Source of the DNA: Thiomicrorhabdus sp033238645
Lineage (GTDB): Bacteria > Pseudomonadota > Gammaproteobacteria > Thiomicrospirales > Thiomicrospiraceae
Direction: 5' to 3'
DNA: 64,000 nucleotides
Assembly (NCBI GenBank): GCA_033238645.1
Contig: BQXR01000001.1
Location: forward strand, 266,677 to 330,676
Program-made: the position numbers and the translations under genes
Shown here: one piece after another, positions 25,018 to 34,025 of the stretch
Layout: each line of letters opens with the position of its first letter
Numbering within the stretch: position 1 is the stretch's first letter
The notes under the pieces: generated by a model
What the model saw: only the letters and a program-made list of their open reading frames with translations
Databases searched by the model: none
Told to the model about the DNA's origin: nothing

Positions 25018-25041
25018 ACGGTTTAAATGAATTTAAACCGT
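25018..25041 (-). repeat. Perfect inverted repeat after the cold-shock gene
   Basis: ACGGTTTAAAT and its complement surround a GA loop, 12 bases past the csp stop. There is no T run, so it may stabilise the 3' end of the mRNA rather than terminate it. Confidence 0.6.
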
Positions 25042-25052
25042 ATCGAGTCTAA

Positions 25053-25259
25053 TTAAAGAGCTACGATGTTCTCAGCCTGTGGTCCTTTCTGACCTTGAGT
25101 TACAGTGAACTCAACTTTCTGACCTTCAACTAAAGTTTTGAAACCAGAACCTGTGATTGCAGAGAAGTGTGCAAAAACATCAGGACCAGACTCTTGCTCG
25201 ATGAAACCAAAACCTTTAGACTCGTTGAACCATTTTACTGTACCAGTAGTAGTAGACAT
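25053..25259 (-). CDS. Cold-shock protein, CspA family
   Basis: The 68-residue single cold-shock domain binds single-stranded RNA and DNA and acts as an RNA chaperone. Both RNA-binding motifs are present, GTVKWFNESKGFGFIEQ (RNP1) and DVFAHFSAI (RNP2). It continues with the usual EGQKVEFTVTQGQKGPQAENI. A long non-coding leader upstream is typical of cold-induced csp genes. Which csp paralog it is cannot be decided here. Confidence 0.96.
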   Translation of the reverse strand: MSTTTGTVKWFNESKGFGFIEQESGPDVFAHFSAITGSGFKTLVEGQKVEFTVTQGQKGPQAENIVAL

Positions 25260-25679
25260 ATTGTGTATCCTATTTTTTTCATTAGTAATAAAAGCACTCT
25301 TAATGTTAAGAGAGCAGTTTGGGCTGAAATGTGTTGCGATTACTTATGAAGAACAGGAACGATAACTATTACTAGTACATCGACATTGTGCATAAATATA
25401 AAACCGAAATTTCAAGCTAGAGACGATTGTATAGGAATCTAACCGAATGTCAAAGAGTATTTTGGAGAAATTTAAGTATTTATCAGGCTTTGGAAAGGGG
25501 AGGGATTGTTGGTTACTATATATAGTGTTCTAAATATTATTATAGGGTTTCTATAGTAGTTTAACGGACTGATGAGGTAAGTAGAGCTTATAAGGGTATT
25601 TAAAGCTTTATTGAATATTTATTAAAAAGTAGGTAATGCCTCTTAGGTCATTCGTTAGCTAAAAGGTATTTTATGAATG
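25260..25679. other. Long leader of csp and AT-rich intergenic DNA
   Basis: These 420 bases separate csp from the next minus-strand gene. The part next to csp (about 25260-25420) probably is its 5' untranslated leader. The rest is AT-rich. I see no convincing gene or RNA gene. Confidence 0.5.
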
Positions 25680-25880
25680 TTAAATTGGAACTAGGTCAAC
25701 GACATCCGCTGCAGCCCCAATTGTGCTATCAATGGGGTCACCAACGATAGGCACAATAGAGATTACCGTACCAACAACGCGCATTGGAATAGTGACGATC
25801 TTAGTGACAAAGCAACCTTGCAGAAGAGTGCTGATTAACATAATTAATAATAGTTTCTTCATCTTCATCTTCATCTTCAT
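25680..25880 (-). CDS. Small lipoprotein, DUF6726-like
   Basis: The 66-residue product begins with four tandem Met-Lys codon pairs, encoded by repeated ATGAAG, so the exact start among them is unclear. A hydrophobic stretch and lipobox LLQGC follow, so it is probably lipid-anchored. The mature part, IPMRVVGTVISIVPIVGDPIDSTIGAAADVVDLVPI, is the pattern of the small DUF6726 family. Its function is unknown. Confidence 0.75.
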   Translation of the reverse strand: MKMKMKMKKLLLIMLISTLLQGCFVTKIVTIPMRVVGTVISIVPIVGDPIDSTIGAAADVVDLVPI

Positions 25881-25940
25881 TTGATCTCTTCTGCTAAACA
25901 GAGCTTAACCATTGGGCAACCCTGTTGAATTAAATCTGCT

Positions 25941-26417
25941 TTAAGCTTTTGCTTCAGTTTCAGGGCGGAATTTTTTCTGTAGACCATTTAAGAAGTTTCG
26001 TAGCACTTGGTCTTTACACTCTCTATAGTGCTTATGGCCAGGTTTACGGAAAAAAGCACTTAATTCATGCTTACTTAAGCGGAAATCTGCCAATAGTAGA
26101 ATGTTTAGAACATCGTCTGCTTGAAGCTGCAAGGCAATTTTTAATTTCATAAAGATAAGATTATGCGTCAGTCTCTGTTCTGGCTGTGGCTGTTCCCCCT
26201 CTTTCTTGCCACGCTTAAGGTTGATAAAGCCATTTAAGAAACGGGCTAGATCAATATCTTCTAGTGTGACAAACTCATCATCATCATCCTTTTTTAACCA
26301 AAAACTGATCTGCTCACGACTGACCGAGTGATCAACCAAAGAAAACACTTTAATCACCTGGTTATCATCTAAATCAAAGGAGTAGCGCATGCGTCGTAAT
26401 ATATCGTTATTGGTCAT
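25941..26417 (-). CDS. DUF1456 family protein (YehS-like)
   Basis: The 158-residue cytoplasmic protein consists of two similar halves, each with a helical DUF1456 repeat. The first is NDILRRMRYSFDLDDNQVIKVF with REQISFWLKKDDDDEF and LARFLNGFINLKRG. The second is NLIFMKLKIALQLQADDVLNIL with KHELSAFFRKPGHKHYRECKDQVLRNFLNGL. It corresponds to E. coli YehS. The role is unknown. It stands alone. Confidence 0.9.
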   Translation of the reverse strand: MTNNDILRRMRYSFDLDDNQVIKVFSLVDHSVSREQISFWLKKDDDDEFVTLEDIDLARFLNGFINLKRGKKEGEQPQPEQRLTHNLIFMKLKIALQLQADDVLNILLLADFRLSKHELSAFFRKPGHKHYRECKDQVLRNFLNGLQKKFRPETEAKA

Positions 26418-26534
26418 CTATTTTCCTGACAAGGTAAGTGGAGCGGGTTTAAATATAAAGTGTAGTATCAATGTGTAGGGTTTTGAATGCAAGCAACTTG
26501 GATATTCAATTTTATTAAATATTGATCTTGCTAT

Positions 26535-26702
26535 TTATGGCGTCTGTAGCTCTTCGGCTTGAATGTCTCTTTCAGCGTGCAATTCAGTTTCTTCACGATC
26601 TGCTTTAGAGACATAAGGCTGCTTATTCTGTGGCTGCTTTTTAGCTTGTGCCTGTTTATACTTTTTGGTTAGCTTTTTTATAATCTTTTTACGGCGGTTC
26701 AT
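26535..26702 (-). CDS. Small DUF2986-like protein
   Basis: A 55-codon frame from the ATG at 26702 to TAA at 26535 encodes a strongly basic protein starting MNRRKKIIKKLTKKYKQAQ. It continues with NKQPYVSKADREETELHAERDI. The basic start followed by a Lys-Pro-x-Tyr-x-Ser-Lys-Ala-Asp-Arg motif is the pattern of the DUF2986 family of short gammaproteobacterial proteins. It has no signal peptide. Its function is unknown. Confidence 0.7.
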   Translation of the reverse strand: MNRRKKIIKKLTKKYKQAQAKKQPQNKQPYVSKADREETELHAERDIQAEELQTP

Positions 26703-26926
26703 TCGTTTTATATCCTGTTCACTGCTTTGTTCACATCTGATTAAGGAGCATTATACCGACTGTATTGAGTGATATGAAATATTGGTCTATTGAGTCATCA
26801 ACTAAAAGTGTATTGAGTAAAAGAAAGAGAGCAGGATATAGAGCAGCAAGTTTAGTGAAAAGTTGCCGATCTAAATCTGTATCGTGTAAAATTTGCTCTT
26901 TATTATTTTACTCGGGGCAAACCGCA

Positions 26927-27646
26927 ATGGGCAGAGCTTATCAAAACCGCAAAGAATCTATGGCTAAAACCGCTGACGCTAAGACAAAGGTCTACGGAAA
27001 ATTTGGTCGTGAAATTTATGTATGTGCCAAAACGGGTGGAATAGATCCTGATGGAAACTTAGCACTACGTGGTTTGATTGAGCGTGCTAAAAAGAGCCAA
27101 GTGCCAACACATGTTATTGAAAAAGCGATTGGTAAAGCTGCTGGTGGCGGGGGAGAGGATTTCTCTCTTGCACGTTATGAAGGCTATGGCCCAGGTAATA
27201 CCATGGTTATTATTGACTGTCTAACAGATAACCCTAATCGCACTTTTGGCGATGTACGTCACTGTTTTACTAAAGCTAAGTGTAAGATTGGAACACAAGG
27301 CAGCGTAAGCCATATGTTTGACCACTCTGCTATTTTAGTGTTTAAACACGATGATGAAGAAGCGGTTTTAGAAGCCTTAATGATGGCTGATGTTGATGTC
27401 TCAGATATTGAGAGTGACAGTGATATGATCACAGTTTTTGCGCCACATACCGAGTATGCAAAAGCCAAGCAGGCTTTAGCGGAAGCATTTGAAGGAATTG
27501 AATTTGAAGTAGATGAAATTCAGTTTGTACCTAAAATCAGTACACCCATTTCGGGTGAGGACTTAGAGAACTTTAATCACTTTTTAGATGCGCTTGATGA
27601 TTTAGATGATGTACAGAAAGTTTATTATGATGCAGACTTTGAATAG
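26927..27646 (+). CDS. YebC/PmpR family protein, YeeN type
   Basis: The 239-residue protein belongs to the YebC/TACO1 family and is most like YeeN. Such proteins act as DNA-binding regulators or as translation factors that help ribosomes at polyproline stretches. It has the N-terminal motif MGRAYQNRKESMAKTADAKTKVYGKFGREIY, then RAKKSQVPTHVIEKAIGKA, RYEGYGPGNTMVIIDCLTDNPNRT and SHMFDHSAILVF. I choose the ATG at 26927 because the family starts with Met-Gly-Arg; the open frame upstream (to 26765) does not resemble it. Confidence 0.92.
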   Translation: MGRAYQNRKESMAKTADAKTKVYGKFGREIYVCAKTGGIDPDGNLALRGLIERAKKSQVPTHVIEKAIGKAAGGGGEDFSLARYEGYGPGNTMVIIDCLTDNPNRTFGDVRHCFTKAKCKIGTQGSVSHMFDHSAILVFKHDDEEAVLEALMMADVDVSDIESDSDMITVFAPHTEYAKAKQALAEAFEGIEFEVDEIQFVPKISTPISGEDLENFNHFLDALDDLDDVQKVYYDADFE

Positions 27647-27668
27647 TTAATCTAATAAAGCATTAATT

Positions 27669-27693
27669 AAACCAGCAGGGGGGGAACTTTCTG
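27669..27693 (+). repeat. G-tract motif within a hairpin after the YebC-family gene
   Basis: AAACCAGCAG and a CTGTTGGTTT sequence about 20 bases on can pair around a loop that carries the seven Gs (27678-27684) and AACTTT. This shows the motif in a possible RNA structure. Confidence 0.6.
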
Positions 27694-27727
27694 TTGGTTT
27701 AGAGTAAGCGGTTTAGAGCAGAAATAT

Positions 27728-27759
27728 AAAGCCAGTCACTGAAAACGACTGGCTTTTTT
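27728..27759 (+). terminator. Terminator after the YebC-family gene
   Basis: A perfect 10-bp stem, AAAGCCAGTC (27728-27737) with GACTGGCTTT (27747-27756), is followed by further Ts. Confidence 0.88.
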
Positions 27760-27894
27760 ATTGCCTACATTTGTAGATCAACACTTATATCGAAACCTTG
27801 TTGCTAAATTTGATATTCAAGCATAGTGCCTAAACTTTAGGGTTTGCACCCCCTCTTGTGTTTATGGCTTGTGTTTATACCTTGTGGGCATATT

Positions 27895-28437
27895 TTATTT
27901 TTCACTGCTTTGTAAAACAGTCCAAGGTAGTTCGCACTCACCTAGCGCGGTTGCAATATAGGCAGAATCCTCAGTAATAGTGATAGAGAGGTCCATTGTG
28001 CGTTCGACTAATTTGGCTAAAGCTTGAATATCTGACCACTCAAATCGATAGATGGAGGCATCTAATTGGTTAAGCTTGCTTTTATTTTGATCCCACCAAA
28101 CATCTGATTTAGTATTGAAGCTATAGACTTTGACCGCTTGTGCTTGGCGTGTAGATTTCTTGATCCTATCAACCGCGGGCTCTCCAATATCAATCCATAG
28201 GGCAAGCTGGTCATCCAGTGTACGTACCCAAATAGCAGGCTCTTCAATAGCGCTTAGGCCTTTGGTGAAGCTAAGAAATTCTTGTGCATTTAAGCAATAA
28301 GCTATCACACGAGCCATCATTCGCTCAAGACTTTCGGATGGGTGTTGAGCGATGGTTAAATTAAGCGTGTCGTAGTAGTGACGGTTTAAATCAGAGAGTG
28401 AAATTTTGAATTTATAGATTGTTGGTTTTAGTGCCAC
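27895..28437 (-). CDS. yaeQ: YaeQ family protein
   Basis: The 180-residue protein matches the YaeQ family, which has a variant PD-(D/E)XK nuclease fold but no well-defined function. Motifs are KPTIYKFKISLSDLNRHYYDTLNLT, HPSESLERMMARVIAYCLNAQE, GEPAVDRIKKSTRQAQAVKVYSF and the SWT-like LPWTVL near the end. It appears monocistronic. Confidence 0.92.
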   Translation of the reverse strand: MALKPTIYKFKISLSDLNRHYYDTLNLTIAQHPSESLERMMARVIAYCLNAQEFLSFTKGLSAIEEPAIWVRTLDDQLALWIDIGEPAVDRIKKSTRQAQAVKVYSFNTKSDVWWDQNKSKLNQLDASIYRFEWSDIQALAKLVERTMDLSITITEDSAYIATALGECELPWTVLQSSEK

Positions 28438-28857
28438 GGGATTCCTTTTAGCTTAAGTTAAGTCTAGTAAATCAACAATAGGTCTAGGGTATTCTGAAAA
28501 ATCAGCATTTATGTGTAGAGTGCTATTAAGGGTTTGTGAGGCTTATTCGTCTTATTAAGCCCTAGGGGGAATTGTACAGGCAGGCCAAATAAAAAGTAGG
28601 TTTATGAAATACCATTTAGTCACCTCAAGGGGTATTAAAGCAGGGGGGGCTAAGGAGCCTAAAACCACATGAGCAACCCTGTCCTCCCAAAATGTGTCTC
28701 TTTCATATATAAAGCTAAGCTATAAAAAGAATAGTGGCTTCTATGTTATTTATGATTAGAACTAAGTGGTCAAGATGACTGAGTCCTATCTCTATGTCTT
28801 CGCCCATATTTGGTAAATAGAGTGTTTAAGTGATTAGGTATTGAGTCTATCGTGCCA
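28438..28857. other. Intergenic stretch with extended repeat copy 3
   Basis: These 420 bases contain the extended G-tract repeat at 28621-28649. No other gene or RNA gene is evident. Confidence 0.5.
28621..28649 (+). repeat. Extended G-tract repeat, copy 3
   Basis: CACCTCAAGGGGTATTAAAG is followed by CA and seven Gs. The last 23 bases are identical to those of the copy at 56471. Confidence 0.85.
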
Positions 28858-29097
28858 CTATCTTCTGAACATTCTCATTAGGAATCGGCCAAAGATAAAA
28901 AGGCCTAAGGCCATCCAAACATAGACAAACGGTAGAATAAACTCGTAGAAAGAGGTGAGCTGTGGCTCCATATGTTGTAAGCCCTCGACCGTTAGCATAC
29001 CGTTCTCAGCATTGGAGAGTACCATGAGTACAATCAGTAAAATAATGGCACCAAATGCTGCACTTGAGTATCTAAATATTCGTGACCAAATATCCAT
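28858..29097 (-). CDS. Small two-helix membrane protein
   Basis: The 79-residue product has two hydrophobic segments (about residues 12-28, FGAIILLIVLMVLS, and 52-72, FILPFVYVWMALGLFIFGRFL) and a basic end, RMFRR. It is probably an inner-membrane protein with both ends on the same side. I do not recognise a family. Confidence 0.65.
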   Translation of the reverse strand: MDIWSRIFRYSSAAFGAIILLIVLMVLSNAENGMLTVEGLQHMEPQLTSFYEFILPFVYVWMALGLFIFGRFLMRMFRR

Positions 29098-29222
29098 TTC
29101 ATTCCTTTTTATTAAATTTACAGTTTGATTTAATGGCTATTCTACCGACTAAATTTAGTGCGTAAATAGATTAATGGTCATCCATTAGAAATGGGTTGAA
29201 ACTATTTAAAAGTAAATAATCG

Positions 29223-29330
29223 TTAAATACCAGGGATACCGATTGGACCAGGAAGATCTGGAATAATTGAGCAAGCCGAAAGTGTGAAAGTGATTAATAG
29301 AGTGAGTGTTAATGAGAGGAACTTTTTCAT
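29223..29330 (-). CDS. Very small lipoprotein (35 residues)
   Basis: A 35-codon frame from the ATG at 29330 has AAAGG about 8 bases upstream. It encodes MKKFLSLTLTLLITFTLSAC, a textbook lipoprotein signal with lipobox LSAC. The mature peptide is only about 16 residues, Pro/Gly/Ile-rich (SIIPDLPGPIGIPGI). It resembles entericidin-size lipoproteins only in layout. Function is unknown. Confidence 0.65.
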   Translation of the reverse strand: MKKFLSLTLTLLITFTLSACSIIPDLPGPIGIPGI

Positions 29331-29417
29331 TCGTGATGCCTTTAAATAAAATAATAGGTCGTTGTTTGGTTCTTATTATGGAAGATATAATTTCAAATTA
29401 TGAGTTTAATTTACAGC

Positions 29418-29963
29418 TTAACTTTTATTAATAGATCTTTTTTTAATCTTACGTTTTGCAGCGCGTAGTTTCCAGTTTTTGATAACACGTTGTCGCCAAA
29501 GTAGGTGGATGATAAAGAAACCAACAATGGCTAAAACAATCCCTACTACCGTACTTCCAAGGTAGAGCGGCTGCCATAGATCCCCTAGAACATTCGCGAT
29601 CCAATCCCAGCTCATTTCGAAATGTAAATCTTCTGATGCTTCTTGCCCTAAAATATACGTACCTACTACGTAGTTAAAGTAGAATATAGGTCCCATTGTT
29701 AGAGGATTGCTAATCCAAACTAAAGCGACACTTAGCGGTAGATTGGCTCTAAAGAGAATGGCACAAATGGCGGCAAAAAGCATTTGTGATGGGATGGGAA
29801 TAGACATCCAGAAAAGACCAAATACAAACGCCTTAGACACCGAATGACGGTGTAAATGCCAAATGTTTGGATCTTGTAACCACTTACCGAGAAATCCTAA
29901 GCCTTTCATGCTTTTGATTTTTTCGGGGGTGGGAATATAACGTTTAATGAGCTTTTTAGGCAT
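29418..29963 (-). CDS. DUF2062 family membrane protein
   Basis: The 181-residue protein has three to four hydrophobic helices and the DUF2062 motif HRHSVSKAFVFGLFWMSIPIPSQMLFAAICAILFRANLPLSVALVWISNPLT. It ends in a basic tail (KLRAAKRKIKKRS). The role is unknown. Its start overlaps that of the divergent comEC, and this neighbourhood with comEC is seen in many gammaproteobacteria. Confidence 0.9.
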   Translation of the reverse strand: MPKKLIKRYIPTPEKIKSMKGLGFLGKWLQDPNIWHLHRHSVSKAFVFGLFWMSIPIPSQMLFAAICAILFRANLPLSVALVWISNPLTMGPIFYFNYVVGTYILGQEASEDLHFEMSWDWIANVLGDLWQPLYLGSTVVGIVLAIVGFFIIHLLWRQRVIKNWKLRAAKRKIKKRSINKS

Positions 29964-32685
29964 GTTTCTTCGTTTTGTTTTGGCTTTTATATTGAGTGTG
30001 TTGGTCTTCTACCAACAGCCTGACTTTCCTCCAATCTGGAGTGGAGTCGCTTCCGTGTGTCTAGCGGTTTGTTTGGCATTAATATTACGCCTGCACCGAA
30101 TCACTTTCTGGATAGACCTTCAACCAAAGCCATTTCAGCGCATTTTATATGGGGCTGTCAATATTGTCTTTGGTCTCATTATAGGGTGGTCGTGGGTGTT
30201 TTGGCACTCTTTTTTAATGCCAAGCATTCCAGAAAATGTCCTAAATCAACCTGTGTTTTTAACGGGCACAATAATAGACTTGCCAAATCAAGAGCTTACA
30301 GTGAATCGGGTACGCATTAAATACCTGATACAAGTAGACTCTATTACCACTTCTCCTCCTTATATCTCTCACTCTAAGCTTAAAGTACCCACATTATTAG
30401 AATCATCAACATCAAACCCTCATTACATTCTTCAATACCCAGTGGGCTTAAAACCAACCGTAGTGATTAACTGGTATCTGCCGCGCAGCCAGTTTGATAA
30501 TCTTAAACAATCACCTCAAATGGGCGAAACCTGGCAGATGCGCGTTAAGCTCAAGGCGAATCACGCCTCTATGAACCCAGGTGCCTTTGATTATGAAACC
30601 TGGCTTTTTCAGCAGGGGATCAGTGCGAAGGGGTATGTAAAAAGTTATTCGAAAAATGATTCGAAAAGTTTTTCTAAAACAGAGATGAATCTTCTGAATG
30701 CAGAAGTGGTCAAACAGCTTGAACCTGTCTCACTGTTTAGCCTAATGCACTGGCGTAGTTGGTTGGCTAAGCAGCTCAAGGTAATATTCTCACAAAGTGA
30801 ATTTAGCCAATTTTATCAGGCACTAACCTTTGGTGAAAAATCTACCGTCTCACCCGATGATTGGGCACTGTTACAAAATACGGGCACTATTCATCTAATG
30901 GCGATCTCAGGTTTGCATATGGGCATTGTTGCGCTACTGGGTTTTTGGTGTTTTAAAGGACTTTGGTGGTTAGGTGTTTACCGAGTTGAGTCAATTAATC
31001 TTCCAAGCTTTGCCGCTTTGGGTGCGCTGCTCTTTGCCAGTCTCTATCTAATGATATCGGGTTTCTCTATTCCTACTCAACGCGCTTGGCTCATGGTGGT
31101 CGCAGTGTTGGTGTTTATTGTTGCTAGGCGATCATTTCAACCTTGGTCAGCGCTTGCTTTAGCGGCTTTAATGATTGTCCTATGGGACAGTAAGGCGGTT
31201 CTGAGTTTTGGATTTTGGTTATCCTTTATCGCAGTCTCACTGATCTTTGCGGCACTGATTACACCTAAATCTATAACTGAAGTAGGGCAGGCATCCTCTT
31301 GGCGAACTAAGATTACCACGGTCGTCTGGCTACAGTTTATTCTCACACTAGGGTTAGCCCCCCTGCTCATTTGGTTATTTAACAGTCTGCCAATCTACAG
31401 TTTTGTTGCTAATCTTATTGCTGTGCCATTTATAAGTTTAATAGGCCTACCACTCTTGTTTTTCTCATCTATAGCAGGTTTGTTCTCATTAGAGTTAGGT
31501 CAGTGGTTTATCTCGGTTTTGGATACACTATGGCATCCTTTCTGGCAGTATTTGTTGTGGCTCAATCAGCTGCCTAATAGCCGTTTGTCAGTCAGTGGCC
31601 TATCGCCAATGTGGTTGATTATTATCTATGCTTTCCTCTTTATCGGTCTCAGGCTCAAATTTAATCTGCAACGGGGTTTGGTATTAAGCGGAGTGATTCT
31701 TCTTATCACGGTGCTGCTATTCTCTGCTCAGCCACAAAGACCAGCACTGAATGAAGCCAAGCTGACTGTATTAGATGTTGGCCAAGGTCAAGCCATTGTC
31801 ATTGAAACCCACCAGAATGTAGTAGTTTACGACACCGGGGCAAAGTGGGGAGACTCTATGGATGGTGCCAAACTGGCTGTTTTGCCCTATCTAAAGTTGC
31901 AAGGCTGGAACAGAGTCGATAGATTGATTGTTAGCCATAGTGACTCAGATCACGCAGGTGGGGTGCTTAGTTTAGTAAACGCACTGCCAGTATCCTTTGC
32001 ACTGAGTGGTCAACCACGCTTATTAAATAACCTGATTAAAAGCTCAACCAAGCAGACGGATTCTAAAATTCACGTTAATTTCACTCAGTGTCAAACAGGT
32101 ACGTCGTGGCAATTAGATGGTGTACTCTTTGAGATTCTCTCGCCCCAGCTCAAGCATATTGGATCAAAACTTAAAAGTGATAATGACCTATCTTGTGTTT
32201 TAAGTATTACAACGGGCATAGAAACGTTGAATCCACAAAGGGTCATTATCACTGGTGATTTAAGTAGTCGTGGTGAGAAGATTTTGCTCAAAGCGCAATA
32301 TCAAGCACAGCTGCTGATAGCAGGTCATCATGGCAGTAACTCATCTACCTCAAAACCGTGGTTAGCCATGCTAAAACCAGAGAAGATCATCTTCTCTTCT
32401 GGCTACCTTAACCGCTTTAAATTCCCCTCAAAAAAGGTGCTAGCACGTATCGAATCTTATAATGCAGTTCAGAGTAAACAACAAACTGAGCAGGGGGGGA
32501 TCAAAAGAAGTGATCACTGGCAGAAAAATAGGCCAGTTCAATGGTGGAACACCGCCTGTTCAGGTGCACTGTCGTTTCAATTAACACCAACGCAGATAAA
32601 ATTACTACAAGAGAACCGCAAAAGTCGGCGCAAGTGGTATCATCACCGCTGTAAAGAAACTCAACGAGGACATCTGTTTCAATGA
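29947..32685 (+). CDS. comEC: ComEC/Rec2 DNA-uptake channel protein
   Basis: ComEC carries single-stranded DNA through the inner membrane during natural transformation. The 912-residue protein has an N-terminal DUF4131 region, then the competence domain with the motif LMAISGLHMGIVALLG and about eight helices. A C-terminal metallo-beta-lactamase-like domain has VLDVGQGQAIVIET, DTGAKWGDSMDGAKL and IVSHSDSDHAGGV. The complete zinc motif HxDxDHAGG suggests an active nuclease domain. The start may be at 29947 or 29962; either overlaps the divergent DUF2062 gene. It overlaps lpxK by four bases (ATGA). A seven-G motif lies at 32493-32499. Confidence 0.93.
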   Translation: MSFLGMFLRFVLAFILSVLVFYQQPDFPPIWSGVASVCLAVCLALILRLHRITFWIDLQPKPFQRILYGAVNIVFGLIIGWSWVFWHSFLMPSIPENVLNQPVFLTGTIIDLPNQELTVNRVRIKYLIQVDSITTSPPYISHSKLKVPTLLESSTSNPHYILQYPVGLKPTVVINWYLPRSQFDNLKQSPQMGETWQMRVKLKANHASMNPGAFDYETWLFQQGISAKGYVKSYSKNDSKSFSKTEMNLLNAEVVKQLEPVSLFSLMHWRSWLAKQLKVIFSQSEFSQFYQALTFGEKSTVSPDDWALLQNTGTIHLMAISGLHMGIVALLGFWCFKGLWWLGVYRVESINLPSFAALGALLFASLYLMISGFSIPTQRAWLMVVAVLVFIVARRSFQPWSALALAALMIVLWDSKAVLSFGFWLSFIAVSLIFAALITPKSITEVGQASSWRTKITTVVWLQFILTLGLAPLLIWLFNSLPIYSFVANLIAVPFISLIGLPLLFFSSIAGLFSLELGQWFISVLDTLWHPFWQYLLWLNQLPNSRLSVSGLSPMWLIIIYAFLFIGLRLKFNLQRGLVLSGVILLITVLLFSAQPQRPALNEAKLTVLDVGQGQAIVIETHQNVVVYDTGAKWGDSMDGAKLAVLPYLKLQGWNRVDRLIVSHSDSDHAGGVLSLVNALPVSFALSGQPRLLNNLIKSSTKQTDSKIHVNFTQCQTGTSWQLDGVLFEILSPQLKHIGSKLKSDNDLSCVLSITTGIETLNPQRVIITGDLSSRGEKILLKAQYQAQLLIAGHHGSNSSTSKPWLAMLKPEKIIFSSGYLNRFKFPSKKVLARIESYNAVQSKQQTEQGGIKRSDHWQKNRPVQWWNTACSGALSFQLTPTQIKLLQENRKSRRKWYHHRCKETQRGHLFQ
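32488..32499 (+). repeat. G-tract motif GAGCAG-G(n) inside comEC
   Basis: GAGCA plus seven Gs encodes Glu-Gln-Gly-Gly near the ComEC C terminus. comEC also has one shorter, six-G copy on the opposite strand near 31363. Confidence 0.65.
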
Positions 32686-33722
32686 GCTGGCCAGCCTTTT
32701 GGACTAAAAAAAACTGGAAAACCTATGCACTACTGCCATTGGCAAAAGTTGTCTGCTGGGAAGCCACACGTCGCTTAAAAAACTTTAGAGCTCTGCCTCC
32801 TGAAAAACAGACCGTCGCCAAAGTCATTATTGTCGGTAATCTCGTTGTGGGCGGCAGTGGCAAAACGCCGTTTATTATCTGGTTAACTGAGCAGCTACAA
32901 GCCAAAGGCCTAAGCGTTGGTATTATCAGCCGTGGTTATGGCGGCATCGCCAAAGAGTGGCCGCTATTGGTAACACAAGATAGTGATCCGCTACAAGTCG
33001 GTGATGAGCCCGTGCTACTCGCCAAACAACTCGGTTGCCCAATTGCCGTCTCGCCTAACCGTCCAGAAGCCATTACACTCCTCAATAAGCATAATGCGCT
33101 AGATGTCATTATCAGTGACGATGGTCTGCAACACTACGCCTTAGCAAGAGATATCGAGATTGTGATGTTTGATGCACAACGTGAGTTTGGTAATGGTTAC
33201 TGCATGCCAGCAGGGCCTTTACGTGAACCCATCTCTCGGCTCAGTTCCGTTGATATCTGTATCTGGAACGGACTAGAGGGAGATCAACCTCTACCGATTA
33301 GCAAAACAGTTCAACCTTCTCAATATAGAATGTCACTGATTCCACTGCGATTCAGGCAAGTCATGAACCCCGATAATATTATCGAGGTAGAAGATATTCA
33401 CGACAGTCAGCGCAGCTTTAGTGCCGAGCCAATGAACGCCATTGCAGGGATTGGTAACCCCGCACGATTCTTTCAAACCCTAGAAGACCTAACGCTTAAA
33501 ATCACCCCACACGCCTTTGCTGATCATCATAACTATCAACTCGAAGACTTTAAGCTGTTTGAAGATCAAAAACGCTTACTTATGACCGAGAAAGATGCGG
33601 TAAAATGTGTGCAATTAGCAAAACAACATCAAAAAGCCAACTGGTGGTATTTAGAAGTTGCCCCCCGTTGTGAAGAGGCCTTAATAGTACAGCTATTAGG
33701 GCTTTTAAATAGAGACAACTAG
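32682..33722 (+). CDS. lpxK: Tetraacyldisaccharide 4'-kinase
   Basis: LpxK phosphorylates the 4' position of the lipid A disaccharide precursor at the inner membrane. The 346-residue protein has an N-terminal membrane-associated helix, the P-loop VGNLVVGGSGKTPF and the motifs ISRGYGG and VGDEPVLLAKQLGCP. DVIISDDGLQHYALARDIEIVMFD follows. It overlaps comEC by four bases and leads into the Trm112-like and kdsB genes, forming a lipid A/KDO cluster. Confidence 0.96.
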   Translation: MSWPAFWTKKNWKTYALLPLAKVVCWEATRRLKNFRALPPEKQTVAKVIIVGNLVVGGSGKTPFIIWLTEQLQAKGLSVGIISRGYGGIAKEWPLLVTQDSDPLQVGDEPVLLAKQLGCPIAVSPNRPEAITLLNKHNALDVIISDDGLQHYALARDIEIVMFDAQREFGNGYCMPAGPLREPISRLSSVDICIWNGLEGDQPLPISKTVQPSQYRMSLIPLRFRQVMNPDNIIEVEDIHDSQRSFSAEPMNAIAGIGNPARFFQTLEDLTLKITPHAFADHHNYQLEDFKLFEDQKRLLMTEKDAVKCVQLAKQHQKANWWYLEVAPRCEEALIVQLLGLLNRDN

Positions 33723-33782
33723 TCTCCGTTATCCCGTTTCACGGCTGAAAATAGCCCGCATGATATAAAAGAAGAGTATTCA

Positions 33783-33980
33783 ATGGATCCTAAATTACTA
33801 GAAATTTTAGTTTGCCCAGTCAGCAAGACTAAACTGATTTTTGATAAAAATAACCAAGAACTAATCTCAACTGCTGCTAACCTAGCATTTCCTGTGAGAG
33901 ACGGTATCCCAATCTTACTAGAAGACGAAGCGCGTCAACTAACGGGTGAAGAAGTAGAAAGCTACCGTAAACAGAAGTAA
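33783..33980 (+). CDS. Trm112 family small protein (YcaR-like)
   Basis: The 65-residue protein matches the UPF0434/Trm112 family: MDPKLLEILVCPVSKTKL at the start and FPVRDGIPILLEDEARQL later. Many members bind zinc through CxxC pairs; here only one cysteine (VCPVSK) is present, so zinc binding is probably lost. It lies between lpxK and kdsB as in many gammaproteobacteria. Confidence 0.93.
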   Translation: MDPKLLEILVCPVSKTKLIFDKNNQELISTAANLAFPVRDGIPILLEDEARQLTGEEVESYRKQK

Positions 33981-34025
33981 TACAACTTACACACCTACTC
34001 GCCCAATAAGGACGCTTTAGCCTTT

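Noticed and set aside
31363..31374. Minus-strand copy of the G-tract motif in comEC
   Set aside because: It has only six Gs and lies in leucine/proline codons. I treat it as a chance match, though it counts against perfect polarity.
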